Assembly: GCA_015179025.1 (NCBI GenBank)
Contig: WHUX01000001.1
Coordinates: 310,001 to 374,000, forward strand
Origin: Terfezia claveryi
Taxonomy: Eukaryota; Ascomycota; Pezizomycetes; Pezizales; Pezizaceae
DNA: 64,000 nucleotides
Direction of reading: 5' to 3'
Shown here: in pieces, positions 11,710-23,955 of the stretch
Layout of the letters: every line of letters starts with the position of its first letter
Position numbering within the stretch: position 1 is the first letter of the stretch
Translations under genes and position numbers: made by a program
Notes under the pieces: generated by a model
Database searches by the model: none
What the model was told of the DNA's origin: nothing
Seen by the model: the letters and a program-made list of their open reading frames with translations, nothing else

Positions 11710-13715
11710 ATGTTTTCCATTCCAGACCGTTCTGAGTACGTGCATTGTCTTTGTCTCTACTTTTGAAGCTTCAATGCTATGCGGTTCGCCGTTTGTTCTA
11801 ATACGTCAATCTAATCAGTTCAGCTTCACCATTTTGGCGGGGAAGGTCTGTGAATTCAAGTTCATCAAAGAGGGATAAATCAACGCAGGTTACTCTATTC
11901 TTCAGCTATATGTTACTTGCTGACCAAACGGAGTAGGAGCCAGGATCGGTCGAAAGTAGTGGGGGCGGCTTACTCTCACGCGGACATGCTCAAGTTTGAG
12001 TCGATGTAACAGGCCTTCATCCCCAACCCTTACGGCTGGCTCCTGACATGCTCCTTGACAGGTCAATATCTCGTCCCAAAACCCCCCCCAAGGACTTACC
12101 ACACCTGGCTCCAATAGCTCATTAAAAACCTCCAATTTCGTAGAGTTTATATCTCAGACAGATGATGATTGGGATGTGGATTTAGGGGATGCTGGTGATG
12201 GCATACTTGGCTCCAAGAAGTCCAAATTTCCCAAGAGCATAGAGTACAAACCACCAGTCGGCTCCAAGCTTGGCTCCGGAGCTGGAGGATCAAGATCACA
12301 GACACCAGTTTACCCTACCCCCCGGAGGCGAGATACCAATGGTTTGAAGCCACAGTTTGAAGGCTTGGTCAGAGGTTAGAGCTTTATTCTAGAGCCCATC
12401 ATTACTTTCATCACTAACCGTTGTCGTGTCAAAAGCGTAGATCCGGCAAATTCCCTTCATATGATTTACCACCCTACATTGTCCCCAGATACCCACACAG
12501 AGGCCGAGATAGAACGTCTTAATGCTCGGATATCGCGGATCAATAAGTTCAAAAAAATCTTACAGTCTTCTACAGTCGATCTGGCAGAACTACGGAAATT
12601 GGCCTGGAACGGCATTCCGGAGGAGCTCCGCCCGATGTCGTGGCAGCTGCTATTGGGATACCTGCCAGCAAATTCGGACAGACGTGTCAGCACTTTGGAA
12701 CGTAAGAGGAAGGAGTTCATTGATGGCGTGAAGCAAGCTTTCTCTAGAGGTACCCAAGGTTTGGATCAGACAATATGGCACCAAATCAGCATTGATGTTC
12801 CCCGGACGAACCCACATCTACCCCTATACGGCTTTGAAACTACCCAAAGATGCCTAGAGCGGATACTATTCGTCTGGGCTATCCGGCATCCTGCCAGTGG
12901 GTATGTACAAGGGATTAATGACCTTGTCACTCCTTTTTTTCAAGTTTTCCTCTCGGCATATATAGGTACGGGGAATATTGGGGCCCAGATTGATAGGAAA
13001 CAATACTAAGTCATGTGTACAGATGGAGATGTGGAACAATTCGACCCAGTATCCTTACCGAAGGAAGTTCTTGATGTCGTTGAAGCGGATTCATTCTGGT
13101 GCCTGACAAAGCTCCTTGATGGGATCCAGGATAACTACATATTCGCACAACCAGGAATAACACGACAAGTTGCGGCACTGCGGGACCTTGTCTCACGGAT
13201 AGATCAACCTCTTGTCAAGCATCTTACCGATCAGGGGGTGGAGTTCATCCAGTTTAGTTTCCGATGGATGAATTGCATGCTGATGCGGGAAGTTAGCGTC
13301 AAGAATATAATTCGAATGTGGGATACGTATATGGCAGAGGGGCAGGCTGGGTTCTCGGAGTTTCATTTGTATGTTTGTGTGGCGTTTCTAGTCAAATGGT
13401 CGGAGCAGCTAGTGAAGATGGATTTCCAAGTAGGTGGGGCGAAATCACTCCCGCGATTTAATATGCTAACTGGGGGTTGTAGGAGGTGATGATGTTCTTG
13501 CAGGCTTTACCTACGCAGAGTTGGGGCGAGAAGGAAATTGAATTATTGTTGAGTGAAGCGTATTTCCCCCATTCTTCACGCCGTTTATTTTCTTCACCAC
13601 CTGGTGCTAACGGAATGGCAATCAATGCAGATTTATATGGCAGAGTTTATTCCGCAATTCGGCGGCACACTTGAAGCAGCATAATCCTCCACCTCCGAGG
13701 TTGCCAACATTATAA
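11710..13715 (+). CDS. GYP1: Rab GTPase-activating protein Gyp1 (TBC domain, TBC1D22 type)
   Basis: GTPase-activating protein for Rab GTPases of the Golgi (Ypt1 in yeast). Exons: 11710-11735, 11819-11888, 12062-12374, 12441-12965, 13023-13429, 13483-13559, 13631-13715 (1503 nt, 500 aa). The N-terminus is Ser-rich and short (MFSIPDRSDSASPFWRGRS), followed by NFVEFISQTDDDWDVD. The TBC domain runs from about residue 175 (LRKLAWNGIPEELRP) to the end. Both catalytic fingers are seen: Arg258 in ISIDVPRTNPHLPLY and Gln293 in SGYVQGINDL. Other family marks are FQFSFRWMNCMLMRE-like IQFSFRWMNCMLMRE, IIRMWDTYMAEG and LLSEAFIWQSLF. The last exon was chosen because it restores the SEAFIWQSL motif; reading through exon 6 instead would give an unrelated tail. 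The 5' exon is the least certain part. Confidence 0.93.
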
Positions 13716-14107
13716 CACGACCTAAGTATCGACGACGTATTTTTTTGGGATCTGGGGTTATTTTTTTCTCTTTGCATACATTTATTTATTCCACCAGTGT
13801 AACCCACATTTTGGGAATTTTTTTGTGCAGGTTAGTTGCACCTTTTTAAACTGTGCTTGTACTACTACGGTATGAACCTCATGTGACACCGTAGTCTGGT
13901 TGACACAATCTCCCCGCCACTTTATACCCAACTAGGTTAGAGCGATATGCAATGCATACATGCAGCAGAATATGTAGTCACATGTGGCACAGTAGTACCG
14001 GTACCGTATCACTGCGATCCCTGTGCAATATCCTATGCACAATTCGAAAAGTTCGCCCAGCACCACTCCCAAACCTCAACCACAACCCCAACCATTCACA
14101 AACAGCC
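13716..14107. other. Intergenic, GYP1 to mitochondrial S18 gene
   Basis: 392 bp holding the GYP1 3' UTR and the promoter of the ribosomal protein gene. It contains one copy of the recurrent intergenic motif TAGTCTGGTTGACAC at 13892-13906. Confidence 0.5.
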
Positions 14108-15096
14108 ATGCCTCCCCGAATACACCTTCTCCAGTCTCTCTTAGGCCTCCACGGGGGAATACGTCTCAACCCCAATTGCACATCCATCCACCCCCGCGCA
14201 TTCGCATTCTCAACTACCCCCAGCAACTACAATGACAATAATAACACAACTTCAAACTCGCCAATTGACCTCCCCCGCCCTCGCTCCACAGCCCGCATGT
14301 CCGCCTTCCTGCAGGAGACGCTGGTGAAATATGCTGATGCTGGATCGAACACTCCACCATCATCGCCAGGTCATCAGCAGCAGCAACCATACTATGACCA
14401 GCAATCTTCCAGCCAACAGGCGCCCTACAGCCAGCAACCCTATCCGCAGCAATCTACCTACAACCAGCCCTCCTACCCGCCCCAACAACCCTCCTACGCT
14501 CAACAACCCCTACCCCCGGCTTACCTCGCCCAAACCTACACCAACCAGAACTTCTCTTCCACCCCTCGCCCTAGCAACCCCACTTCAAACCTCCCCACAG
14601 GCTCAAGCACCACCCCCCTCACCGACGGCGACATCGAAGACCTCTACCGCAGCCAGCGCCGATTCCGCCACGGCGAGATCTACACCCCCAAAGACCTTAG
14701 TTTCGAATCCTTCAGAAAGGCACGCAGACGCCGCGCCCCGTTCAAAGATGCCTTTGACACTCTTGCTATGAATCCACTCAAAGAATACAAGGTCAGCCCC
14801 CGAGGACTACCTATAACAATTTCTTGGGGGGAAGGCTAACTTTTTTACCACGGGTTGGTGGGTGGGGATAGAACTTCAACCTCCTCTCCGAATACACAAC
14901 CGAAATGGGCCGCATCAAGCACCGCTCTGAAACGGGCCTCCGCGGCGTAAATCAGCGCAAAATCGCAAAGGCGATTCGCAGAGCGGTGGGTATAGGCCTC
15001 TTGCCGAGTACGCACAAGCATCCAGAGTTGCTCAAGAAGATAGAAGAGAACTTTTATAGTAGTTCGAAGTTGGGGACGAAGGGTGGGTATAGGTAG
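14108..15096 (+). CDS. RSM18: Mitochondrial small ribosomal subunit protein bS18m
   Basis: Component of the mitochondrial small ribosomal subunit, homologous to bacterial S18. Exons 14108-14791 and 14872-15096 (909 nt, 302 aa). The start MPPRIHLLQSLLGLHGGIR is rich in Arg/Leu and fits a mitochondrial targeting peptide. A Gln/Pro/Tyr/Ser-rich spacer (about residues 75-165) precedes the S18 domain. The S18 core is the C-terminal third: DIEDLYRSQRRFRHGEIYTPKDL, then after the intron LLSEYTTEMGRIKHRSETGL, RGVNQRKIAKAIRRAVGIGL and LPSTHKHPELL. The intron splits the core between YK and NFNLL; both splice sites are in phase 0. The low-complexity spacer is longer than in most homologues. Confidence 0.93.
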
Positions 15097-15751
15097 AGGT
15101 ATAGAAGGTTGGGGGGTATTGACCAGTTGAGTGTATATGAATGCTGGTGTGTAGGGAGGGAGGTAAGTACAGGACTTTTATATTGTACAAAATTTGTATT
15201 GGGATTTTCTTTTCTGTTCTTTTTTTTTTGTGTTACAGAGTCAGCGGTCGTAATTGTTGTTAGTTAGCACGAGGCTCTATCCCGACTTTGGTTATCATCT
15301 CGAGCCCACACCTGTTCATCACTCTTAGCATAAGCATATCATTCGTTTATCGAACCAGCCCCCCAAAAAAGTCCATACAAAGTTCACCCAATGGGCTGCA
15401 AGTATTGTTTCTAGAGGTAAAAAAACAAAAGGCTCTATATAACCTAGTTTAGTAGCTAGTTTGGGGTCATGTATATATTTATTTGTTATTTATAGTGTGC
15501 GGAATATTCTAAGAAGGTTGGGAAAAAAAGGAACAGTGGGGTTGGAGAATACAAGTTAAAGGGTTCCGTGGTATATGTATGGAAATGCGCTGAACGATAC
15601 CCGAATACTACTTGGTATATTCTCAATTTATATAACATCTACGAACTATCAGCACAACCTCCGCCGCCTCCACCATATTACCAATACACTCCATCATTAC
15701 CAATACAATTCCTCCCCCCAATCCCTCTCCAGCCCGTCACAACGCACCTAC
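15097..15751. other. Intergenic between convergent bS18m and SEC15
   Basis: 655 bp between two stops, with AT-rich 3' UTR-like sequence from about 15180 to 15560. The pyrimidine-rich stretch just left of 15751 belongs to the end of SEC15 read on the other strand. No further gene seen. Confidence 0.5.
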
Positions 15752-18457
15752 TCAATCTCGATCCCTCCCTTTCCCCCAACCCACTTTCCCCGCCATACCC
15801 TTAATCCCCCCCACCCCTCCAAACCCTCCACCTCCACCTCCACCCCCACTCCCCTCCCCACTCCCTCTTGCCCCGCCCTTACCCACCTCCTCACTTTTCG
15901 CCTTCCCAATAACCACCTTCTCCACCAATACCGGCCCACTCAAGGCACTCACCGCTGCATACTTCCTCATCCTAACGCCCACATCATAAAACTCCTCTGC
16001 CGCGCCTTCACCCTCCTTGGCCACCTTCACCAGTAAATCCACCGTCTGCCTCAACTCCTCAAACACGCCGCCCACGACTCCCGCCCCTCCTCCAGCGGGT
16101 AGCGCATCCACGAACCCCTGTAAGAAGCACACATCCGTATCTAGATCCGTGATGACCGCGGGCGAGATACTCTTCACCTCATCCGCAAGCGGCAGCCGCA
16201 GGATCTCCGACGCCAGATGCGACAGCGCATCAAAGTAAATCAAGCCCTTGATATCCCTCGGCAGGCCCAGCAGCGTCGAGTTCATGATATTGCTTAAGAA
16301 CCTCGTCATCTCCTGCAAGTATAGGGAGGGGTTTGGCGAGGGGGTTTTCGCGGACCAGTTGTACTCTGCTGTTTCGACAAGATCGTCAATCTTGCTATTC
16401 ACCAGCTCGAAGATCCGCTTTTCGGCCGTCTTTTTCTCGGTTTGGAACGACGGGGTAGCTCGAAGAGCGACTTTGGGCTGCTCGGCTAGTGGGTCCGTGA
16501 GGTTGGATGCGGCGGCGGCAGACCCGCCCTTCATTTTCATACCTAGTAGCTTCTCGAGCTCGCCGCACACGAATTCAAAGTGCTCGAGGTTGATCAAAAT
16601 CTGGACAATCTGGCCTAGATATTTACTCTCCAGCCTCTCCACTAGACTCCGACAGACTTGGTTGCATAATAACTCGTCTAGGGAGTCTTTGACTGAGGAG
16701 TCAATGATGCTTTGTTGCTGGAAGTACTCATCTGAGAAGATGTAGTACTTGTTTAAAAAGTTGCGGATGTCGAGACAGCAGAGGGGGTACATTTTGCTGA
16801 AGGGGAAGACGCACGGGAATTGGATTTCGGAGCGGTCCCGGTCGGGTTTGTACCAGGAGATGGAGACGACGTTGTCATATTCTTCGAGGGAGGCGATGGC
16901 CATGGGCATGTAGTCGTCGGTGGAGACGATTTCCTTGAATTCGGCCGTGAAGGAGGATTTGAGGAGCTCAGAGTACTTGTTGAACAGGGTGAGGAGGAAT
17001 TCATCTAGGACAGCAGTGTTGTATTCCCAGGTCTGCAAAACGAAAAATTAGTGACCGTCTCCATATCTCACCACTGTCTTCGTCTTCGAGGAGGTATTGT
17101 ATTTGTATTGTACTCACATCCATTGTCTGAATAAACAACGCCAAAATATTCTTCACCTTCAACAACAAATCCGCTCCCTGCACCGCACTGACAGCTGGGC
17201 CCATCAATCCCACGGCCTTCTTCACCATACTATCCCACAGTTTCTCCACCTCGCCCTCACTCCGAAACCCGCCCGTTCTTCTCACCGTCTCCCTTTCCAA
17301 AATCGAAAATCCAGCAATCTGCTCCAACAGCCCCGCCAAATTCCTAATATCCCCCTCTCCATTCTCCCCCCCAGACAGATCCAACGTCTGTACCCCATTC
17401 AGCAACAAATCCTTCTGCTGCTGTCTTGTATCTGCATAAATAGCCCTAAACTCTTCCCGCTCTCCCAACGCATCGTAGATATGTAGACACTCAAACAACG
17501 GCTCAAAATCCACCTTAACATGCTCGTTCTCAAAAACTGACCACTCCGCGCCATCACGTTCGTCCAGGACAAGCTCAATCGCGGAATTGAGCTTGAAGCC
17601 CCTCAGCCACGGCTGCCTTTCCCCGCGTTCTCTCTGCCGTCTCCGCCGAAGCTCAGTTTGATCAAACGCCACCTGCCCGAGAAGCTGACTGGTCTCTCGT
17701 ATCCTATACAGCCACGCATTCAAATCACTCATGACCGCATCCTTAATCATCCTCTGCATGGTAGGGACACTCCTCCTAATATACTCCGCGACGCTGAACT
17801 GCAGTACCTCTTTTAAATGCACATTCTGCAACTCATCCAGCGTCCTCAGCGCCGGATAGTGGGATTTTGCAGCAAGCAGTTCTTTGACTTTATTTGCTAG
17901 TCGCAGCACTTCTAGACACATGCGGAGCCCACGGCCAGCTTCGTCGATGTTGGCGCGGACATCTCGACTCTCTACTAGGGCTTTTTTTTGCTCGACCAGT
18001 TTCTCCGTAGAGGCCTGGATGGTTTGGTTCAGCCGGAGGATTTCGGACGTTAGATCGTAGGTGCCTTTGCGCACGGAGAGAAGCTGGTTTACGCTCGACA
18101 CGAAGTCCTGGTGGTTGTTGTTGCACATGCGCTCAATTTCGGCTTCGCGGTCGTCGGAGAAGGTTGTGAGCTGATCGAGGAGGAGGTCATTGCGAGAGTT
18201 GAGGCTGGCATCGGTGATGGCGGTTATGAGTTGGTCAAGATAGTCTGTGTCAGAGGGGGCGAGGAGGATCTTTTTGGGAGCATGTTCAGTCCACCACTCC
18301 ACGATCCAAGATTGGGGGTTTTTGTGGGGGAGGGCTACATCCCATCTCCAGGCGGGAGAGTGAGGAACACAGGGCAAGCGAAACTCACTGACTCGACATT
18401 GTAAGGCGACTCCTCAATGGACGTGGCATTGTTTGAGTTGTTATTTGTTCGCCGCAT
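15752..18457 (-). CDS. SEC15: Exocyst complex component Sec15
   Basis: Subunit of the exocyst, the complex that tethers secretory vesicles at sites of polarized growth; Sec15 is the subunit contacted by the Rab Sec4. Exons on the minus strand: 18457-18389, 18269-17118, 17032-15752 (2502 nt, 833 aa). The short first exon encodes MRRTNNNSNNATSIEESPYN. Recognisable Sec15 stretches include DDREAEIERMCNNNHQDFVS, ALRTLDELQNVHLKEV, FKLNSAIELVLDE, VDFEPLFECLHIYDALG, FKEIVSTDDYMPM, FPFSKMYPLCCLDIRNFLN, YLGQIVQILINLEHFE, KKTAEKRIFELVNSKIDDL and FLSNIMNSTLLGLP. The C-terminus ends in an unusual Gly-rich tail (about 45 residues) encoded by C-rich DNA on the plus strand, absent from the yeast protein; it could vary between strains. 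Confidence 0.95.
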
Positions 18458-19342
18458 CGTGGCGTGTAAACAGTGCTCGTGTTGCTTGTGAACCGGAGCA
18501 CCGGGGGGGGGGGGGTTTAAGATGGAAGTTTACATTGGAGAACAAGACAGACAAAAATATACCAAAGCTCGCGGCTGCAGGGGCTTATCGATAAGGGGGA
18601 GAGGGCCACATCGAGAGAAGTCCTCCACTCTTTTTTTTTTTTGGGGGGGGGAAACAGCGGGCACCAGCTGAAGGAAGCCGCCCAAAAGTCCATTCGCGTG
18701 CGTGCTGGGCTTGCTATACCTACACATACAGATATTGATGCAGAGTCTGGTGGGCAAGTGGCTGCCTTGATATGGCTGGCTGGCTGCTCTTACCCTGAAG
18801 TGTATGAGATCGAACTCTCGCCGATCAAACTCTCGCCGATCAAACTCTCGATGATCAAACTCTCGATGATCAAACTCTCGGCCAAACCTCATGCCATCTC
18901 CCCAACGGCTCGAGTGCTCTACGCCCGGAGCATTGTACCATCCATATGCATAGACTACCTCCAAGGCAACAATGTGTACTGATCCACTGGCCAACTACTA
19001 CAGTACCAAGTAAGCACCATCGTTCGTAAAGTACCTAATGGCCTACCATGAACCCAAACAATATAGGACAATCACCGCATTCACCACTTGACAGAACTTG
19101 CAGCATGAAAATCTAGAAGAACATACTCCTAAACACCAACGCAGGAAGCACACAATGAGAAGTAAAACAATAATAAACAGGCGATCGTAATCCAAAACCA
19201 AACTACATATAGCATTCCCCGCAACCAACACATCTAGAAATAAAAGACCCAAACCGGCATCAGAGGGTATGCCCACAACCCGACACCCCCCATCCCCTTT
19301 GACCCTTCCCTGCATCTTCAGATCACACGGCCTCTAGCCCAC
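18458..19342. other. SEC15 promoter and ATG7 3' flank
   Basis: 885 bp. It holds a G13 run (about 18503-18515), a T11/G8 tract near 18631-18650 and a 15-bp tandem repeat (listed separately). No supported gene; the minus-strand open frame 18530-18994 is mostly a translation of the repeat. Confidence 0.5.
18813..18880. repeat. 15-bp tandem repeat, 4.5 copies
   Basis: Unit AACTCTCGCCGATCA twice, then AACTCTCGATGATCA twice, then a partial AACTCTCG. The two subtypes differ by CC/AT only, so the array grew by duplication of a two-unit block or by local conversion. It lies about 355 bp upstream of the SEC15 start codon. Confidence 0.9.
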
Positions 19343-21761
19343 TCACAACAACTCCCCCTCCCCCCCCTCATCCCACTCTAAATCCTCCTCCATCTCCTCC
19401 GCCATCCTCTGCACCTCCTTCAATCCACTCACTTCCTCCACATATCCCTTCTCATTCAATGCCCTCTTAACGAAATCCCAGCCACTACTCCTATAGGCCT
19501 CAACAATCCCCGTAGAGCATGCGGAGCAGCACTCATATGCACTTCCCTTGATGACCATCTGCTGGAATGAAGCTAAAAATTCGCGGACTGTGTGTGGAAC
19601 GATTCCTAACGGGTGAGAGCCGCGGTCTGCGTCCTGGCTTGCTGGAGCTGGGGCAGCAGGGCTACCATTGAAATGTTAGTAATACATCATTAAGACACAT
19701 TGGCTTAGGCTGGCTTACCCGAGAGGATGTTGGACGACAGAGGCGAACAACGCAAGGAGTCTGCCAGATGCAAGAGGTGCAATCTCTGGCCTCGTAACGG
19801 TACATTGCTGATCCAGAGTTTGATCTCGCAAAGACTGTCCAGCAAAAGTCAGCAAACCCATTCAAAGGACCCTCTTCTCCACAATGCTTACGTCTGCTGG
19901 AGCCACCACGTCATTACAAAAATAACACCCCAACTCCTCCGCCTCCTTACTCGTTCCATTAACCGGCTTCACTCCATGCCTCATCACCACATACGTATCA
20001 AACCCCAAGGCTGCATTCAGTACAATCTTCCCCATAGCTTTCCCCATCACTGTAGGCAACCACCTACTCTCCCTGGTATCCATCAATAAGAAAATTGCAT
20101 CATGTGCCTGAAACAACTCCTGTAGCTTCTCAAAATCTGCCTTTGTGTTCGCTTCGTCACGAATAGGGTGCCCTGCCATAGGCACAGACATCACATATCC
20201 TTGGGCATCTACATTGGGATTTATTTCTTTCAGAGCAGCAGCTGCTCTGGTGGCTTTGTGCGTTTGTCCCCCGATACAATCTTTGTGTGTGAAGAGCGGT
20301 TGCCGGACAGGATTAGAGTATGATACGGTTCCATTGTCGATGAATGTAATCCTGCGTACACCCCAACCTTGCAATATACGGGAGACGTAGCTGCCCAAAG
20401 TACCTGCACCCAGAAGTAGACATTTTGTGTTCTTGAGTTTGTCGAGGTCTAAATCTGGTGCAATTCGCCATTTCATTAATTTGTTGTTCAGGTCCACCTG
20501 CGTCTCTGCTAATCTGCATGATTACCGCGATTAGCGTAAGACATCGGATGATATCCCAGCACTCACTTCAACGGGTCCATGGTCTGTCCCAGATTTGCAA
20601 CTTTCGTGGCCAATTTGCCCTCATCGTTCCTCTCCCAACCCGAAGCAACTTTCGGTAACGTTTCTTTTCTCATTAGCAAACCCATATTTCTCAAAGCGCA
20701 TGTAATCCTCACGCACCACTAATAGACAACTGACTTATCGCTGCTATGGCACCAGTGCCATCCACCCCATCCACATCTCCTACCACCCTCAACGGCAAAA
20801 TAAAACTCCTAGGCATATCCCTCGTCGCCTGGGTCTCCTTATAGCACAATACCCTTACCTTATTCAATCCCCACCTCTTCCTCACCAAAACCAACAGATT
20901 TCTTAACGGCCAGCCCGGGTTCTCCGTCTCGGTACTAGGATCTGTGAAACCCACCAGCCGCTCGATAATCGTCTCATCAGGTTTATCCTCGAAAAAACCC
21001 AGCTCGTAATCCCCTAGTGCCCCAACTCTCCATCCTGCTTCAAGCTCATTTAGCTCTTCCTTGATTCGCTTGATAAGGAAAAACCCATGCTGCCGAGTAT
21101 CAACGGAGTATCTCCAAGTAGATAGTTTCTCGTATAGAGTTGAGCTTTGCTCTGGAGTAAGCCTCTCTATGGCTTGACCTGGCTCGATATCCCAGCTTGG
21201 TGAAGACTGTAGTGCTGGAAAGGCGAAATGGTAGTGGAATTTGTATTTCTTCAAGTCGGCGAAGGAGATGACAACAAATGAGGTTAGTAGTGAAGGGCAG
21301 GAGTAGATCGTTCCATCGAGAGTCGCATCCCAGATCTAAATCACCAGAATCAGCTTTATGGTTCTCAGCCCTACAACATAAGAGGAAGATACCGTTTGTG
21401 CACACCGATTCACCATGCCAGACCTGTCTGCATTCCTGAATTCCTCAATTGTGTTAACGTTCTTTATGATCCCCTCAGCCCTACACATACCCATATGTCT
21501 AGGTATACTGCCCACCCCAGAATCAATCAGCCAAGCTGCTTCAAGATGCAGAACAGTTGGGTTAACCTACTCATCCGCCACCAACGCATTCGGGGCAATC
21601 TCCAACCTACTCCCATCCCTGGCACAGTTTACCTTCGCCGGCGAGTAGAGCCCCAATAACTTGCGCGCAGAGTCGTCGAGCTTGTCATAGTCGATCTTGT
21701 GCGATGCAAGGGCAGAGTAGAAGCCCAGCTCCACGAAGGAGTAGAAGGAGTCGTATTTCAT
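19343..21761 (-). CDS. ATG7: Autophagy E1-like enzyme Atg7
   Basis: E1-like activating enzyme that adenylates and thioester-links the ubiquitin-like proteins Atg8 and Atg12, needed for autophagosome formation. Exons on the minus strand: 21761-21571, 21507-21393, 21335-20717, 20648-20567, 20513-19892, 19834-19719, 19661-19343 (2064 nt, 687 aa; yeast Atg7 is 630). The N-terminal domain starts [20 protein letters not shown] and includes [18 protein letters not shown]. The adenylation core has the nucleotide-binding loop [16 protein letters not shown] (about residues 362-377), the crossover motif [18 protein letters not shown] and [11 protein letters not shown]. The catalytic cysteine is about residue 554 in [12 protein letters not shown]. 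The C-terminus ([20 protein letters not shown], then acidic) is the Atg8-binding tail. No key residue is missing. Confidence 0.96.
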
Positions 21762-23955
21762 GAGTAGAAATTTAGGCCGCTAGAGTAGCTTTTAGGAGGG
21801 CTGTAAGCGGGGAAATAGCGGGAGATTGTGTGTGTGTATTCCGAGATCTGGTATTCTGTTTTTGTTCTTTATCTGCAGATAGATAGATACGACTGCAGGA
21901 GGAATGTGAATATGCTTGAGGAAGAGGTAAGTTTGTTTTGATTGGAGCCTAAAGTAAAGTAATGGCGGTTTGTTTGAAGCTCTGGTAGCAGCAAAGCAGT
22001 GAGCCTAATTCATTCCCCTCTCAAAGTACCCAGACAGCTTAGGCCCACCTCTCAGACACAATGATAAGTACTTACTTAGATTTGAGCGATCACGGACTTT
22101 TCTCGGTTTTTGTTTGCTGATGAACGCGGGAGGGAAAACAAAGTAATCTGGGTGAAATGATGGAAGCAGATGAGCTCGATGAGATCAACTTCGGAGGGAG
22201 ATGGGTTGCCTGCAGCAGCTCGAATCGATGTACCTTATGACAGGGTCTGTAGCGATCCAGGTGATCAGGACAGAAACCACTTACAGAATATCAACCAGAC
22301 TACAGATCATACTCAAAAGCACTGGCTGATCACGAGACAGTATAAGCAAGCCCCCGCCCGACTGAACTTGCGCAGTTTCATACATGTTGTATTAATATTA
22401 TTTGGGGTGGGGCAAGGTGGGGGCAATAGTTGAAGTGACAGTATACACGAGAGCCCTATGGTACAATTTTTTTTCTGGAGCTTCCAACTTCCACCACCCG
22501 GACTTCCAGCCCTGCAACTCCACATACTTTGCTTTTCCCATGAGGTACATAGGCTGGAGCTACATAGGTTTGAACTACATAGATTGGGATTCCCGAAGAC
22601 TGACTGACTCCCACTCCCATTGATACCTAGAGTTATAGTGCGAGAAATCATCAACACCATTGCGATTTACCCGCTCGGGTCTATTCTGGTCTTTACCCGT
22701 CATGTGGTTCTACAAGAATATTGAGTCCGCTGAGTGGGCGAGTGCCCCTCCTTGATATCAAACTCAGTCGCGTGTCTGGTGATTACAGCCTGAGAACTTG
22801 GTTTGGGGTTATTAAACCGACTTCTGCCCATTATAACTGGCGGTCACATTCATTCAAGATATGTCGATGGTTATTTCTCAATGTTAATATGTGTTCACCT
22901 TGTCCCTTCAAGAGGAAGGCCTAAGAACGTAGTTGTCCATATCTAAAAAGTGTACCAGTATGTAAAGTTCCTCGTTCGATGCTAGCTTTGACAATTGAGG
23001 CGGATATCCGGATATGATACTGACACAAAACAATTCTAAACGCAAGGTTTGCTTGGGAAAGCCTCAGGGTAAGGGGCTGTTTATACTTGTTTGGGGTTGT
23101 CATGATGTTTGGTGTTGAGCGGACGTGTGAGAGTCGGTAAGCACTTAGTTAGTAGCAGATACAGTATTAGTCTCAATTAGTCTCGAGTAGAGAGCAGATA
23201 TACCGGTATATTACACATTATATATCAATACCTATAAGTAGTCTGGTTGGCACGATATATGAGAGGATTCGAACAAAGAAACCAGACTAAAGATTTTTCA
23301 TGAAGAATAACTTACTTACCTGATAGGGCAGTTGTTGTCTTGGCACTGGGTTGAATGGGATGGTCGCAAACTTATCTCCCTGCACTACTACACTTGCTAA
23401 GTACCAGTACTTAGAATATTCAATATTGGCAAGGCGGGGTGGAAGCGGAGGGTAATATGCAGGGCGTGGCGCATGATGTATTACCGGCTATAGTTACTTA
23501 GTATGATACTTTTGTATTTCTACGGGAAGAGTCATCTCTCATTCCATCACAGGTCGAGGCTTGTTCTATTCCTCTAGTTAAGGGGAAAAAAAGCAACATA
23601 CGTGAAGCATATGACCAACCCTGATATTAGGAAAACTGTACATAAATCGGTCTAAACTGAAGGAAATACCTAACATAAAAGAAAAATATGCAAAGGATTG
23701 CTACCCAATGGCACAAAAGCGATGATATCCGGATTACAAATAAAGTATATGATGGGAATACTAAAAAAGAGAGGAAAGTGAAATTAAAGATGTACACAAG
23801 CAGTCAATGGAAGAAAAGCCCCAGGGAAAGAAAACAAAGGAAGGAAAGGGCTTTAATTCCTGTATTTCTGGAATGGGAGGATGGGTTACCGAGCCTGAAA
23901 TTGAATTTTATTGAATTCTTTCTTCTCGCAAATTGGTATATGCCATATTATATGT
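21762..23955. other. Intergenic, ATG7 promoter to carrier 3' end
   Basis: 2.19 kb without a supported gene. Contains a 51-bp element with inverted ends at 23239-23289 (listed separately) and purine-rich stretches at 23745-23860. Short open frames here are not conserved-looking. Confidence 0.5.
23239..23289. repeat. 51-bp unit with 10-bp inverted ends (TAGTCTGGTT)
   Basis: Begins TAGTCTGGTTGGCACGA and ends AACCAGACTA, the exact reverse complement of its first ten bases. The interior holds GATTCGAAC. The same end sequence recurs alone at several other intergenic places in this window. It resembles the shortest kind of miniature inverted-repeat element or a remnant of one. Confidence 0.7.

Noticed and set aside
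18813..18880. CRISPR-like array
   Set aside because: Units are directly adjacent without spacers, in a eukaryotic genome; a simple tandem repeat.
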